NCBI RefSeq assembly: GCF_024612015.1
Contig: NZ_CP102512.1
Location: 10,602,001 to 10,666,000, forward strand
Reading direction: 5' to 3'
Length of the DNA: 64,000 nt
DNA from: Streptomyces sp. CA-210063
Lineage (GTDB): Bacteria; Actinomycetota; Actinomycetes; Streptomycetales; Streptomycetaceae
The number at the start of each line of letters is the position of its first letter. The first letter of the stretch is position 1. The translations under genes and the position numbers were made by a program. Below, piece by piece: positions 53,824-61,959 of this stretch. Below the pieces are notes generated by a model that did not search any database, was not told the DNA's origin, and saw only the letters and a list, made by a program, of their open reading frames with translations.

Positions 53824-54663
53824 TTACTCGTCGAGGAACTGAACGGCGTGCTTCAGGAACCGCTCGGGGTGCTGGAAGTGTGCTCCATGCCCGGCGTCGG
53901 GGTAGATCAGCAGTTGAGCGTTGGGGATGTTCTGGGCGAGGTGCCAGGAGTTGATCGAGGCGACCATCACGTCGTTCTCGCCGTTGAGGACCAGCGTCGG
54001 CTGGGTGATCGCGTTCAGGTGGGCGTAGGGATTCTCGCCCGGCAGCGGTTCCCCGTAGGCCATCACCGCTTCAATCTGCGCCTGTGCGACTTCGGGCGAG
54101 CTCGGCGGGTCCTGGTCGGCACGCTGGTGGCGTCGCTCCCAGAAGGCCCGGCCCGCTGCCTGCGCGGCTTCCGAGCGGCCGAAGAAGAGGAAGAGGAAGT
54201 CCTCCAGGGTGGGGACCGGACGCGGTGCGACCTCGGCCACCTTGGGGTCCATCGTCGGGTCCAGGCCTCGGGGGCCGGTGCCGAGCAGGAGGAGCTTGCG
54301 CACCAGCTGGGGGTGGCGCAGCGTGACCTCCTGTGCCTGGTAACCGCCGATCGAGAAGCCGAGCAGATCGACCTGCTCCAGCCCCAGCGCCTGGATGACC
54401 GCGGCGATGTCGTCGGCCATGTCCTCCATCCGGTTACGCGGCTTGCCGGATGACGAGGCGATGCCGCGCCCGTTGAACAGGATGACCTCACGGCCCTCGG
54501 CCAGGCCGTCGGTGAGCAGGGGGTCCCAGTGGTCCATCCCCCCGCGGAGGTGCTGGACGAAGAAGAGCGGGACGCCGGAGGGCTTGCCCCAGCGTCGGTA
54601 GGCGAATCGGTCGCCGTCGACCTCGATGAAACCAGTCGGTGCAGTCAGGTGCGTGTCACTCAT
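53824..54663 (-). CDS. Alpha/beta hydrolase, 279 aa
   Basis: The nucleophile elbow is LLGFSIGGYQAQE (serine), the acid residue is in LVLNGENDVMV and the catalytic His in PDAGHGAHFQHPE. It is a small classical AB-hydrolase-1 enzyme resembling haloperoxidase-like or carboxylic-ester hydrolases. It is a paralogue of the hydrolase at 57753: both share the pattern MADD...ALG...FSxGGxxAQ and RKLxLxGTGPxG. AAAGGGG lies 5-8 bp before the ATG. A divergent TetR gene shares its promoter region. Confidence 0.88.
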   Translation of the reverse strand: MSDTHLTAPTGFIEVDGDRFAYRRWGKPSGVPLFFVQHLRGGMDHWDPLLTDGLAEGREVILFNGRGIASSSGKPRNRMEDMADDIAAVIQALGLEQVDLLGFSIGGYQAQEVTLRHPQLVRKLLLLGTGPRGLDPTMDPKVAEVAPRPVPTLEDFLFLFFGRSEAAQAAGRAFWERRHQRADQDPPSSPEVAQAQIEAVMAYGEPLPGENPYAHLNAITQPTLVLNGENDVMVASINSWHLAQNIPNAQLLIYPDAGHGAHFQHPERFLKHAVQFLDE

Positions 54664-54811
54664 GGCCTGCCCCTTTCTGTAGCGGGTGCGTCATACGATT
54701 ACGGTCATCATCCAAAAAGTCAACCGCTTTGATGTCGATCGACATCTATGTACGCTGGACTGTCGAGCACGCTGGACTGTCGAGCGTCGACCGAGGAAGG
54801 GGCGGCTGGAC
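54664..54811. promoter_or_regulatory. Shared promoter region with a 16-bp palindrome and 17-bp tandem repeats
   Basis: The perfect palindrome GATGTCGATCGACATC is at 54731-54746. Two tandem 17-bp repeats (ACGCTGGACTGTCGAGC) occupy 54752-54785. The palindrome is the best operator candidate for the TetR regulator that starts at 54812 and would also cover the divergent hydrolase promoter. Confidence 0.6.
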
Positions 54812-55420
54812 ATGCGGGTCACCAAGGCACAGTCGGAGCGCAACCGTGCGCACATAGTCGCGACAGCATCCAGGCTGTTCCGTGAGCGCGGCTATGACGG
54901 TGTCGGCGTGGCAGAACTGATGGCAGCCGCCGGGTTCACCCATGGCGGGTTCTACAAGCACTTTCGCTCCAAGGCCGACCTGATGGCCGAAGCGTCCGCA
55001 AGCGGGCTCTCGCGGACTGCGGCACGGGCAGAAGGTCTGGACCCCGCCGAGTTCGTCGAGAACTACGTCTCCCGGGAGCATCGCGACGGGCGCGGTGACG
55101 GCTGCACCATCGCGGCCCTCAGCGGCGACGCCGCCCGTCAGTCGGCGGACATCAGGGCAGAGTTCGAAGCCGGGATCGAGAACCTGCTGACGGCCCTTCA
55201 GGCCCAAAGCGATACGCCGGGGGATGCTGACCAGCGCGCGGCCCGCAGCATGGTGATCGGCATGCTCGCCCATTCGATCGGCGCGATCATGTTGTCGCGG
55301 GCGTGCCCGGACGGTTCTCTGCTGGCGGACGAAATCCTCGATGTCTGCCGCAAGGAAATTCTCGCGTCACTGACACACGGCGACAGCGACCAGTCGGAGG
55401 CACGGGGCCTGGGAGCCTGA
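54812..55420 (+). CDS. TetR family transcriptional regulator, 202 aa
   Basis: The TetR DNA-binding domain is complete: RAHIVATASRLFRERGYDGV then GVAELMAAAGFTHGGFYKHF, and RSKADLMAEA. The C-terminal ligand-binding domain is helical with CTIAALSGDAARQSADIRAE. The FTHGGFYKHF form is typical of the TetR group near AcrR-like oxidoreductase regulators. ATG 54812 has GAGGAAGGGG about 9 bp upstream. It is divergent from the alpha/beta hydrolase gene and likely represses it and itself. Confidence 0.9.
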   Translation: MRVTKAQSERNRAHIVATASRLFRERGYDGVGVAELMAAAGFTHGGFYKHFRSKADLMAEASASGLSRTAARAEGLDPAEFVENYVSREHRDGRGDGCTIAALSGDAARQSADIRAEFEAGIENLLTALQAQSDTPGDADQRAARSMVIGMLAHSIGAIMLSRACPDGSLLADEILDVCRKEILASLTHGDSDQSEARGLGA

Positions 55421-55511
55421 CTGCAGCCGACCGACGCGAGCCCAATCACCACATGGTCAGACACTGACGCAAAGCGGCTGCGGTTCCGAGCCGTTGATGC
55501 GGCGGGGGAGA

Positions 55512-55565
55512 CGCGGCCGTTCTTCACGCTTCGAGGTCGAGTAACGAAGTGCGAGAGAACGGCCG
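55512..55565 (+). repeat. Long hairpin directly upstream of a transposase start
   Basis: Perfect 11-bp arms (GCGGCCGTTCT 55512-55522 and AGAACGGCCGC 55555-55565) enclose a second, smaller inverted repeat (CTTCG/CGAAG). It ends 6 bp before the transposase ATG, the same arrangement as at 46750-46806. Confidence 0.65.
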
Positions 55566-55571
55566 CTGTCC

Positions 55572-55800
55572 ATGAGCGTCCCCGTCGAGGTGTCCAGAGG
55601 CGAGGCGTTGGGGTTGCTGTCCCGCTTTCGGCTCGAGTGCTACGACTCCCACTACGCCCACGTGGACGCGCTCTTCAAACTCATCGACGCGGTCCTGTGC
55701 GCGGACGGGCTGGTCAGGGCCCGGGGGGAGGTGTCGATGGCGGCCGAGCATCAGCCTGGACGCGGCGCTATGTACGCGGCCCTGGACCAGGGCTGGATGG
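55572..55800 (+). pseudogene. 5' fragment of a DDE transposase (same type as at 46744)
   Basis: The frame reads GEALGLLSRFRLECYDSHYA then HVDALFKLIDAVLCADGLVR, EVSMAAEHQPGRGAMYAALD. The homology ends near 55800, where a short minus-strand gene start begins, so the element was cut by a deletion. Confidence 0.65.
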
Positions 55801-55884
55801 TCTTGCCGAGTTGTGCGGCACGGATCGCGGCGACGTACCGTTGGGGTCGGCGCTGAAGGCGACGTCGTCGTCATGCGTGCTCAT
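55800..55884 (-). pseudogene. Truncated 5' end of a gene downstream of a TetR gene
   Basis: ATG 55884 after AAAGGGGG starts STHDDDVAFSADPNGTSPR before the sequence runs into the transposase fragment. It was probably the second gene of a TetR operon. Its family is not recognised. Confidence 0.4.
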
Positions 55885-55934
55885 CAGGTGCCCCCTTTCC
55901 CGGGTGTTCGATGGTTGGCTCGTGGAGCGAGTGG

Positions 55935-56558
55935 TCATGCGGCGCGGTCGTGGGGCGCCAGGGTGGCGTGGATCTGGTCGCGGATGTCGGCGAGGACGGC
56001 TTCGTCGCTGCGGTGCAGGTACACGGTGGCGGTGGTGTTGATGTGGATGATCGCGGTGATCACCCGCGCCAGCGTTGCCGCGTCGGCGGCACCGATGTAC
56101 TCGTCGCGGGTGAGCAGGCCGGTGACGCCGTCCTCGAGGCGGCCGGCAAGGGCGAGACCCGCATTCCGGTAGGGCTCGACCGGGTCGCCGAAGACGAGCT
56201 CGTGCAGGTATGTGCGGCCGTTCTCGATGTGCTCCCTCACGCACTCCACCACGGGACGGATGAGAGCGACGACTGGCTCCAGCACGCCCTGCCCGACGGC
56301 GGCGTTCGCGGCGGCGAGGCCGTCGTCGATGGCGGCGGCGAACTTCTCGTTCTGCACCATGATCAGCAACTCGGCCTTCGTGGACGCGTACAGGTAGAGC
56401 GTCCCGATCGCGACATCGGCTCGGTCGGCGATCTGCTGCGTCGTGACCCCGCCGACGCCGTGTTCGGCGAACAGCTCGCGGGCTGCGGTCATGATGCGCT
56501 CGCGCTTGGCCTGCTTGGCCAGCTCGCGGCGCCCGATCGGCATGTGACCGCTTCCCAT
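55935..56558 (-). CDS. TetR family transcriptional regulator, 207 aa
   Basis: The DNA-binding domain reads KRERIMTAARELFAEHGVGG, then VTTQQIADRADVAIGTLYLY, ASTKAELLIMV. The ligand-binding domain contains IENGRTYLHELVFGDPVEPY. The whole protein is a clear paralogue of the TetR at 61960, which also has GRTYLREMVFGDPEEP. ATG 56558 (GGGAGG 6 bp upstream) is preferred over a TTG six codons earlier. It is divergent from the quinone-type oxidoreductase gene; the intergenic region holds two palindromes that it probably binds. Confidence 0.9.
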   Translation of the reverse strand: MGSGHMPIGRRELAKQAKRERIMTAARELFAEHGVGGVTTQQIADRADVAIGTLYLYASTKAELLIMVQNEKFAAAIDDGLAAANAAVGQGVLEPVVALIRPVVECVREHIENGRTYLHELVFGDPVEPYRNAGLALAGRLEDGVTGLLTRDEYIGAADAATLARVITAIIHINTTATVYLHRSDEAVLADIRDQIHATLAPHDRAA

Positions 56559-56582
56559 GGGGACCTCCCTTGACAATAATTC

Positions 56583-56610
56583 TGAGTGGACTCATAGTTG
56601 AGTGTACTCG
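56583..56610. promoter_or_regulatory. Tandem TetR-type operator candidates
   Basis: Two similar sites, TGAGTGGACTCA (56583-56594) and TGAGTGTACTCG (56599-56610), repeat with 16-bp periodicity between the divergent TetR and oxidoreductase genes. Each is a TGAGT-NN-ACTCA palindrome, typical for cooperative binding of TetR dimers. Confidence 0.65.
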
Positions 56611-56707
56611 GATTGATTGAGTGAGGCGAGACCTCGGGTGTCGCGCTGAATTGGCCGACCTGGTCTCAGACCTGGATAAATTGGACTAAGGCAAGGAGTG
56701 ACGCCTC

Positions 56708-57703
56708 ATGAGAGCGTTCGTCGTCACCAAGTACAAGGAGCCGCTGCAGGAGGCGGACGTCCCCGAGCCCACCGTGGGGGAGCATGACGTGCTTGTGCGG
56801 GTGGAGGCCGCCGGGCTGAACCCGCTGGATGAGAAGATCCGCGCCGGTGAGTTCAAGCAGATCCTGCCCTACAAGCTGCCGCTGATCCTGGGCAACGACG
56901 TCGCGGGCACCGTCATCGGCGTCGGGAAGGCGGTTCGCGGCTTCCAGCTCGGAGACGAGGTCTACGGCCGGCCCGACCAGGGCCGCATCGGCACGTTCGC
57001 CGAGCGCATCGCCGTCGCGGAAAGCGACCTGGCGCTCAAGCCCGCTTCGATCAGCATGGAAGAGGCGGGCTCGCTGCCGCTGGTGGCGCTCACAGCGTGG
57101 CAGGCGCTGGTGGAGCGCGGGAAGGTGCGGCCCGGGCAGAAGGTTCTCATCCACGCCGGCGCCGGCGGGGTCGGTTCGATCGCGATCCAGCTCGCCGCAC
57201 ACCTCGGTGCGAGCGTCGCCACGACCGCCAGCGGTTCCAACGCGCACTTCGTGCGCGCGCTCGGCGCGGACACGGTGATCGATTACCGCACCCAGGACTT
57301 CGAGCAGCTCCTGACCGGCTACGACCTGGTGTTGGACAGCCTCGGTGGGGAGACTCTCGAGAAGTCCCTGCGGGTGCTCAAGCCCGGCGGCAAAGCCATC
57401 GGGATCGCCGGTCCCCCGGAGCCCGCTTTCGCGCGCGAGGCCGGCCTGAACCCGCTGCTGCGCCTGGCGGTCGCAGGCCTGAGCCGCAAGATTCGCAAGC
57501 AGGCGAAGAAGCTCGGCGTGACGTATGAGTTCCTTCTCATGCGCGCCAGCGGCGACCAGCTCCGCCAGATCACCACCCTCATCGACCAGGGCGTGGTGCG
57601 CCCGGTCGTGGGAAAGGTGGTCGGCTTCGACCAGACCCCGCAGGCGCTGCAGTCCCTGTCCCAGGGTGGCATCCGCGGCAAGGCCGTCATTGGCAACGGC
57701 TGA
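56708..57703 (+). CDS. NADP-dependent quinone-type oxidoreductase (MDR family), 331 aa
   Basis: The N-terminal GroES-like domain (RVEAAGLNPLDEKIRAGEFK) and the Rossmann motif (VLIHAGAGGVGSIAIQLAAH, AxxGxxG) identify a medium-chain dehydrogenase/reductase. No zinc-ligand Cys cluster is visible, so it is of the zinc-less quinone oxidoreductase type. AAGGAGTGACG lies before the ATG. It starts a run of same-strand genes for a hydrolase, an EthD-like protein and an enoyl-CoA hydratase, and is under probable control of the divergent TetR. Confidence 0.9.
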   Translation: MRAFVVTKYKEPLQEADVPEPTVGEHDVLVRVEAAGLNPLDEKIRAGEFKQILPYKLPLILGNDVAGTVIGVGKAVRGFQLGDEVYGRPDQGRIGTFAERIAVAESDLALKPASISMEEAGSLPLVALTAWQALVERGKVRPGQKVLIHAGAGGVGSIAIQLAAHLGASVATTASGSNAHFVRALGADTVIDYRTQDFEQLLTGYDLVLDSLGGETLEKSLRVLKPGGKAIGIAGPPEPAFAREAGLNPLLRLAVAGLSRKIRKQAKKLGVTYEFLLMRASGDQLRQITTLIDQGVVRPVVGKVVGFDQTPQALQSLSQGGIRGKAVIGNG

Positions 57704-57752
57704 CCCGCCGCAACCGCGACGGGCGACACAAAACAGACCAGGAGAATCCGTC

Positions 57753-58619
57753 ATGAGCAGCACCGACACCCCGAACGAAGCCGTCATCACCTCCTACGCG
57801 AATGCCCCGGCCCGCACCATCACCGCCGGCGGTGTCACCTACGCCTACCGCGAGCTGGGGCCCAAGGGCGGCATCCCTGTCGTCTTCTTCGTCCACCTCG
57901 CCGCGACCCTGGACAACTGGGACCCGCGCATCATCGACCCCGTCGCGAAGGGCCGTCACGTCATCGCCTTCGACAACCGCGGTGTCGGGGCATCCACCGG
58001 CCAGGTGCCGGACAGCGTCGAGGCGATGGCCGACGACGCCTACACCTTCATCAAGGCGCTCGGGTTCGACAAGATCGACATCTTCTCCTTCTCCCTCGGC
58101 GGCTTCGTCGCCCAGGCCTTGGTGGTGAAGCACCCCGAGCTCGTCCGCAAACTCGTCCTCACCGGCACCGGGCCCAAGGGCGGCAAGGACATCGAAAAGG
58201 TGGTCGCCACCACGTACTGGGACACGCTGCGCGCCACCTTGACCCGGTCGGATCCCAAGGAGTTCCTGTTCTTCAACCGCGACTCCGTCGGCAAGGCCGC
58301 CGCGCGCGCGTTCGTCAACCGGCTCAAGGAGCGCACCGTCGACCGCGACGCGGAGATCAAGGTCAAGGCGTTCCGGACGCAGCTGAAGGCGATCCAGAAG
58401 TGGGGGCGCTCCGCCCCCGACGACCTGTCGAAGATCACCCATCCCACGCTGATCGCCAACGGCGACAACGACCGCATGGTCCCCTCGATCCTCTCCGAGG
58501 ACCTGCACCGGCGCATCAAGGACAGCGAGTTGATCATCTACCCCGACTCCGGTCACGGCGGCATCTTCCAGTACCACGAGGAGTTCGCCCCGCTCGCGGT
58601 CGAGTTCCTCGCCCGATGA
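57753..58619 (+). CDS. Alpha/beta hydrolase, 288 aa
   Basis: Nucleophile elbow SFSLGGFVAQALV, acid in IANGDNDRMVPS, catalytic His in PDSGHGGIFQYHEE. It resembles the 53824 hydrolase closely along its length. ATG 57753 has CAGGAGA about 7 bp upstream; the longer open frame belongs to the preceding gene's strand context. It lies 49 bp after the oxidoreductase, probably in one operon. Confidence 0.9.
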   Translation: MSSTDTPNEAVITSYANAPARTITAGGVTYAYRELGPKGGIPVVFFVHLAATLDNWDPRIIDPVAKGRHVIAFDNRGVGASTGQVPDSVEAMADDAYTFIKALGFDKIDIFSFSLGGFVAQALVVKHPELVRKLVLTGTGPKGGKDIEKVVATTYWDTLRATLTRSDPKEFLFFNRDSVGKAAARAFVNRLKERTVDRDAEIKVKAFRTQLKAIQKWGRSAPDDLSKITHPTLIANGDNDRMVPSILSEDLHRRIKDSELIIYPDSGHGGIFQYHEEFAPLAVEFLAR

Positions 58620-58657
58620 CCACCGCCTGACCATGTGACCAAGAGAAAGGCAACACC

Positions 58658-59464
58658 ATGAGCATGCCACCGGCCGCCGTACAACTGGACGTGAAGAAGC
58701 ACTTCACCTCCTCGATCCTGTTGTGGGTGCGCACCGACCAGCCCCGCCAGACCGGCATGGACTACTGGAAGGGCCCGCACTCGGGGATCATCTCCGCCAC
58801 CCCGGGCCTGGAGGAGTACCGCCAGATCCACCTCGCCGAGCACAACCCCGGCCGGTGGCCGGCGACCGGCGGAGTGGAGACCTCGATCCCCGTCGACCGG
58901 AAGATCGACGGCGTCGCGGAAGTCACCTTCAAGTCGGCGCTTGCGCCCTCGCAGGGGCGCCAGCAGACGAAGCTGGCCTACCAGGACGAGATCAACGTGT
59001 TCCGCCGCACCCTGCTCTACGCAGGCCCGCCGAACTCATCCCGCTGGTATGACGTCGCAGGCCCGGGAGAGAAGGTCGGTGCCCGCGTCCTGGTCTACCT
59101 GCGCCGCAGAGACGGGGCCGGCGCGGGTGAGTTCCGGAAATTCGTCAAGAAGCAGCTCGTCCCCGCACTCGCCGGCACCGGAGTGCTGAAGGAGCTGCGC
59201 ACGCAGACGTTTCTGCCCTGGATCGAAAAGCTCTGGGACACCCCGAACGTCGCCCACGACAACCCCCACGACCAGCACTTCCACGCCTCCCTCATCCTCG
59301 GGTTCACCGACACCGCAGCACGGGACGCCTTCTTCACCGGCAACGTGATCCACGGCCTGTCCGACCAGCTGGCACCGCTGGTCTCCGCGATCCACGCCTA
59401 CGACGTCACCGCCGCCCTCACCTACGTCAAGAACGGCGACATCCTCCCGCACTACCAGGAGTGA
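58658..59464 (+). CDS. EthD-like dimeric alpha/beta-barrel protein, 268 aa
   Basis: The N-terminal half has an EthD-like pattern (SSILLWVRTDQPRQTGMDYW, then KGPHSGIISATPGLEEYRQI), including conserved His residues near KGPH. The C-terminal half (VGARVLVYLRRRDGAGAGEF, ASLILGFTDTAARDAFFTG) may repeat the ferredoxin-like fold. EthD-type proteins act as cofactor-less oxygenases or cyclases in catabolic and polyketide pathways. GAGAAAGG lies 7-9 bp before the ATG. Position suggests it works with the neighbouring hydrolase. Confidence 0.75.
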   Translation: MSMPPAAVQLDVKKHFTSSILLWVRTDQPRQTGMDYWKGPHSGIISATPGLEEYRQIHLAEHNPGRWPATGGVETSIPVDRKIDGVAEVTFKSALAPSQGRQQTKLAYQDEINVFRRTLLYAGPPNSSRWYDVAGPGEKVGARVLVYLRRRDGAGAGEFRKFVKKQLVPALAGTGVLKELRTQTFLPWIEKLWDTPNVAHDNPHDQHFHASLILGFTDTAARDAFFTGNVIHGLSDQLAPLVSAIHAYDVTAALTYVKNGDILPHYQE

Positions 59465-59583
59465 GCGGCAACGGCCGGGAGCAAGACCGCCGGACCTGCT
59501 CGGTACCCCATCCGCCCCAGGCGTCCCCGCCCCACTGACGCCCCGTCGCCATCCGATATCCCTCACACATCCGGAGCCGGACC

Positions 59584-60414
59584 ATGAGCGAGCAAAGCAC
59601 CATCCGCTACGAGCGCACCTCACCCCAGGTCGCGAAGATCACCTTCGCCAACCCGCCCGTCAACCTCATCGTCGGCGAGACCGTCCTGCGCCTCACCGAG
59701 ATCGTCGAGGAACTGGCCACTGACCCGGACATCCAGGTCGTGGTGTTCGACAGCGCCACCCCCGACTTCTTCTACAACCACTTCGACCTGGCCGCCGCCG
59801 CCGACTTCCCCGCCCCCGAGGACGAGAACGCGGTGCCGGTATGGACGGATCTGGTCCTGAAACTTTCCAAAGCGCCCTACATCACCATCGCGGCCATCCG
59901 CGGACGAACCCGCGGCGGTGGGAACGAGCTCGCCCTTGCCCTCGATCTGCGGTACGCCAGCCGGGAGAAGGCAATCTTCGGGCAGCCGGAGGTCGGCAGC
60001 GGACTGCTCCCCGGCGGTGGCGGCACCGAACGCCTCCCGCGGGCCATCGGACGCGACCGCGCCCTGGAAGCCATCCTCACCAGCGACGACTACGACGCCG
60101 CCACCGCCGAACGCTGGGGCTGGATCACCCGCGCCCTCCCCGACAGCGAACTCGACGCCTTCGTCGACACGCTCGTCGGCCGGCTCGCCTCCTTCGACCG
60201 CACCTCACTCGCCTCGGCCAAAGCCCAGATCAACCGGGCATCCCTGCCCCCGGACGCGGACCTGATCGCCGCCTACGGCGAGTTCGCCCACTCCCTCACC
60301 CTCCCCGGGTTCCTCACCCGCGCCGCCGGCACGCAGGCCGTCGTCGAGAAGGCCGGCATCGACTTCGAGTACCGCCTGGGGCAGTACATCGGCATCGCCA
60401 ACCAGCAACTCTGA
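59584..60414 (+). CDS. Enoyl-CoA hydratase/isomerase family protein, 276 aa
   Basis: The crotonase-fold core reads APYITIAAIRGRTRGGGNEL then ALALDLRYASREKAIFGQPE and VGSGLLPGGGGTERLPRAIG. The oxyanion-hole GGGNE and GGGGTE motifs are present. The two usual active-site Glu residues appear as Glu in GGNE and GQPEVG. It probably acts on a CoA-linked intermediate. It follows the EthD-like gene after 119 bp and is the last gene of the run. Confidence 0.87.
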   Translation: MSEQSTIRYERTSPQVAKITFANPPVNLIVGETVLRLTEIVEELATDPDIQVVVFDSATPDFFYNHFDLAAAADFPAPEDENAVPVWTDLVLKLSKAPYITIAAIRGRTRGGGNELALALDLRYASREKAIFGQPEVGSGLLPGGGGTERLPRAIGRDRALEAILTSDDYDAATAERWGWITRALPDSELDAFVDTLVGRLASFDRTSLASAKAQINRASLPPDADLIAAYGEFAHSLTLPGFLTRAAGTQAVVEKAGIDFEYRLGQYIGIANQQL

Positions 60415-60508
60415 CACCCCATCACGAAACGAACACCGACGCAGCAGATGCCGCGGCGGTGCTCGTTTGTCGCGGGGCCCACCTGGTTCGTCGTCGTATC
60501 CGTGCCCG

Positions 60509-60876
60509 ATGAGGGAGAAGAGCAATGGCGCGGCGCGAAGCCCCGTCACCACCGAAGACGGCCGACGGATCGGCGCCGCTGTGGACGCGGTGGTGTTCGA
60601 CGCCTTCGGCACCGTGGTCGACCGGCGCACCAGCATCGCGGGCGAATGCAAGCGCGTCGGCACACGCGTCGGGGTACAGGCCGATTGGCTGGGACTCACC
60701 GCCGCGTGGCGCAGCCGGTACCCGCCGACACTGCTGCGGGTGGCGTTCGGGGAAGTGCCCTGGCGGTCGCTGGACGAACTACACCGGGAGATGCTCGACG
60801 AAGTGCTCGCGAGCACGGCCTGACCGAGTTCACCGACACCGACCGGGCCGAACTCGCGGCCCCTGACACCGCCTGA
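60509..60876 (+). pseudogene. N-terminal remnant of a haloacid dehalogenase (HAD type II)
   Basis: The nucleophile motif DAVVFDAFGTVVDRRTSIAG is intact, followed by ADWLGLTAAWRSRYPPTLLR. After a frameshift near 60810, HGLTEFTDTDRAELAAPDTA continues in another frame and stops. The rest of the enzyme, including later catalytic residues, is missing. In the intact form it would hydrolyse 2-haloacids. The remaining 60877-61077 has no gene. Confidence 0.7.
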
Positions 60877-61077
60877 GTCCGTGGCCCGACAGCCGCGACG
60901 GTCTGTCATCACGGTGGTGCCGCACTGCTGATCGGGCTGCTGCCGGGGCGACCGCCGATATCATCGGCGGCTCGACGGCCGCGACGGTGCACGCCTCCTC
61001 GACGCCGGCCAATCGTTCGAACGTCATGGATCACGGGGGCCGGCGTGAAGAGATCATGTCGGGACCGGAGAACAAGC

Positions 61078-61791
61078 TCAGGCGTTCGTGCTGTGCAGGC
61101 CCGGGTAAAGCGCCTCAACCGGCCCGCTCAGAGCCGCCTTGACCCCCTGGGTCAACTCGTCGGCCAAGACCTCGTACTCGCCGGCCTCGACCGCGTCGTA
61201 GACCGTGTTCACCAGCTGCGTCGGCAGCATCTTGGGTCCGTCAGCGTGCGCGGCCATACGGGTGTCGACGTAGCCCATGTGCACACCCGTCACATGGATG
61301 CCCATGGGTGCGAGCTCAATGCGCAGCGCGTTGGTGGCCGACCACAGTGCGGCCTTGGACGCGCTGTATATGCCGCCGAAGGCGTACCAGCTGGCAACGG
61401 AGTGCACGTCGATGAGGACTGACCCCTGCTTGCCGGCGAGGATCGGTGCGAAGGCGCGGGCAAGGAAGACCGGTCCGAAGAAGTTCGTCTCCATGTTTGC
61501 CCGGATGTCCGCTTCGGTGACGTCCAGCAGACTCGCGCTCGGCGGGATGGCGCCCGCGTTGTTGACGAGCACGGTGACGTCCGCCGCGGCGGCGACGGCC
61601 GCGTCGATCGACGCGGGGTCGGTGACGTCCAGGGGCAGGGGGACGATGCGTTCATCGTCCCAGACGCGGGGGGAACGGGCGGTGGCGTAGACCTTGGCGG
61701 CGCCGCGAGCCAGGGCGTCGTGGACGAAGTGGGTGCCGATGCCGCCATTGGCGCCGGTGACGAGGACGACTGCTCCATCGAGGGAGGGCAT
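61078..61791 (-). CDS. SDR family oxidoreductase, 237 aa
   Basis: The cofactor motif is VVLVTGANGGIGTHFVHDA (TGxxxGIG). NNAG is in VTVLVNNAGAIPPS and the catalytic pair is in YAFGGIYSASKAALWSATN (Tyr-x-x-x-Lys). It is a classical short-chain dehydrogenase. ATG 61791 is chosen over an upstream in-frame ATG because AAGGAA lies 5-8 bp before it and the motif starts there. It is divergent from the TetR at 61960. The intergenic region has a long inverted repeat. Confidence 0.9.
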   Translation of the reverse strand: MPSLDGAVVLVTGANGGIGTHFVHDALARGAAKVYATARSPRVWDDERIVPLPLDVTDPASIDAAVAAAADVTVLVNNAGAIPPSASLLDVTEADIRANMETNFFGPVFLARAFAPILAGKQGSVLIDVHSVASWYAFGGIYSASKAALWSATNALRIELAPMGIHVTGVHMGYVDTRMAAHADGPKMLPTQLVNTVYDAVEAGEYEVLADELTQGVKAALSGPVEALYPGLHSTNA

Positions 61792-61905
61792 GGGTGTTCC
61801 TTCTTTCCAAGGGGATGTGAAGTGCGTGGCTGTGCACGGACGGAGCAATGACTCCTCGCCCTGCCGTGGGAGAATGAGCGGAGCCACATTCGAGCCCCCA
61901 CAGTA

Positions 61906-61935
61906 CTGACTACAATCATAACTGATTGCAGTCAG
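61906..61935. promoter_or_regulatory. Large TetR-type operator candidate
   Basis: 13-bp arms (CTGACTACAATCA 61906-61918 and TGATTGCAGTCAG 61923-61935) with one mismatch and a 4-bp centre lie between the divergent SDR and TetR genes, 24 bp before the TetR start. Confidence 0.7.
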
Positions 61936-61959
61936 AATCTATTCCTGGAGGACACCGCC

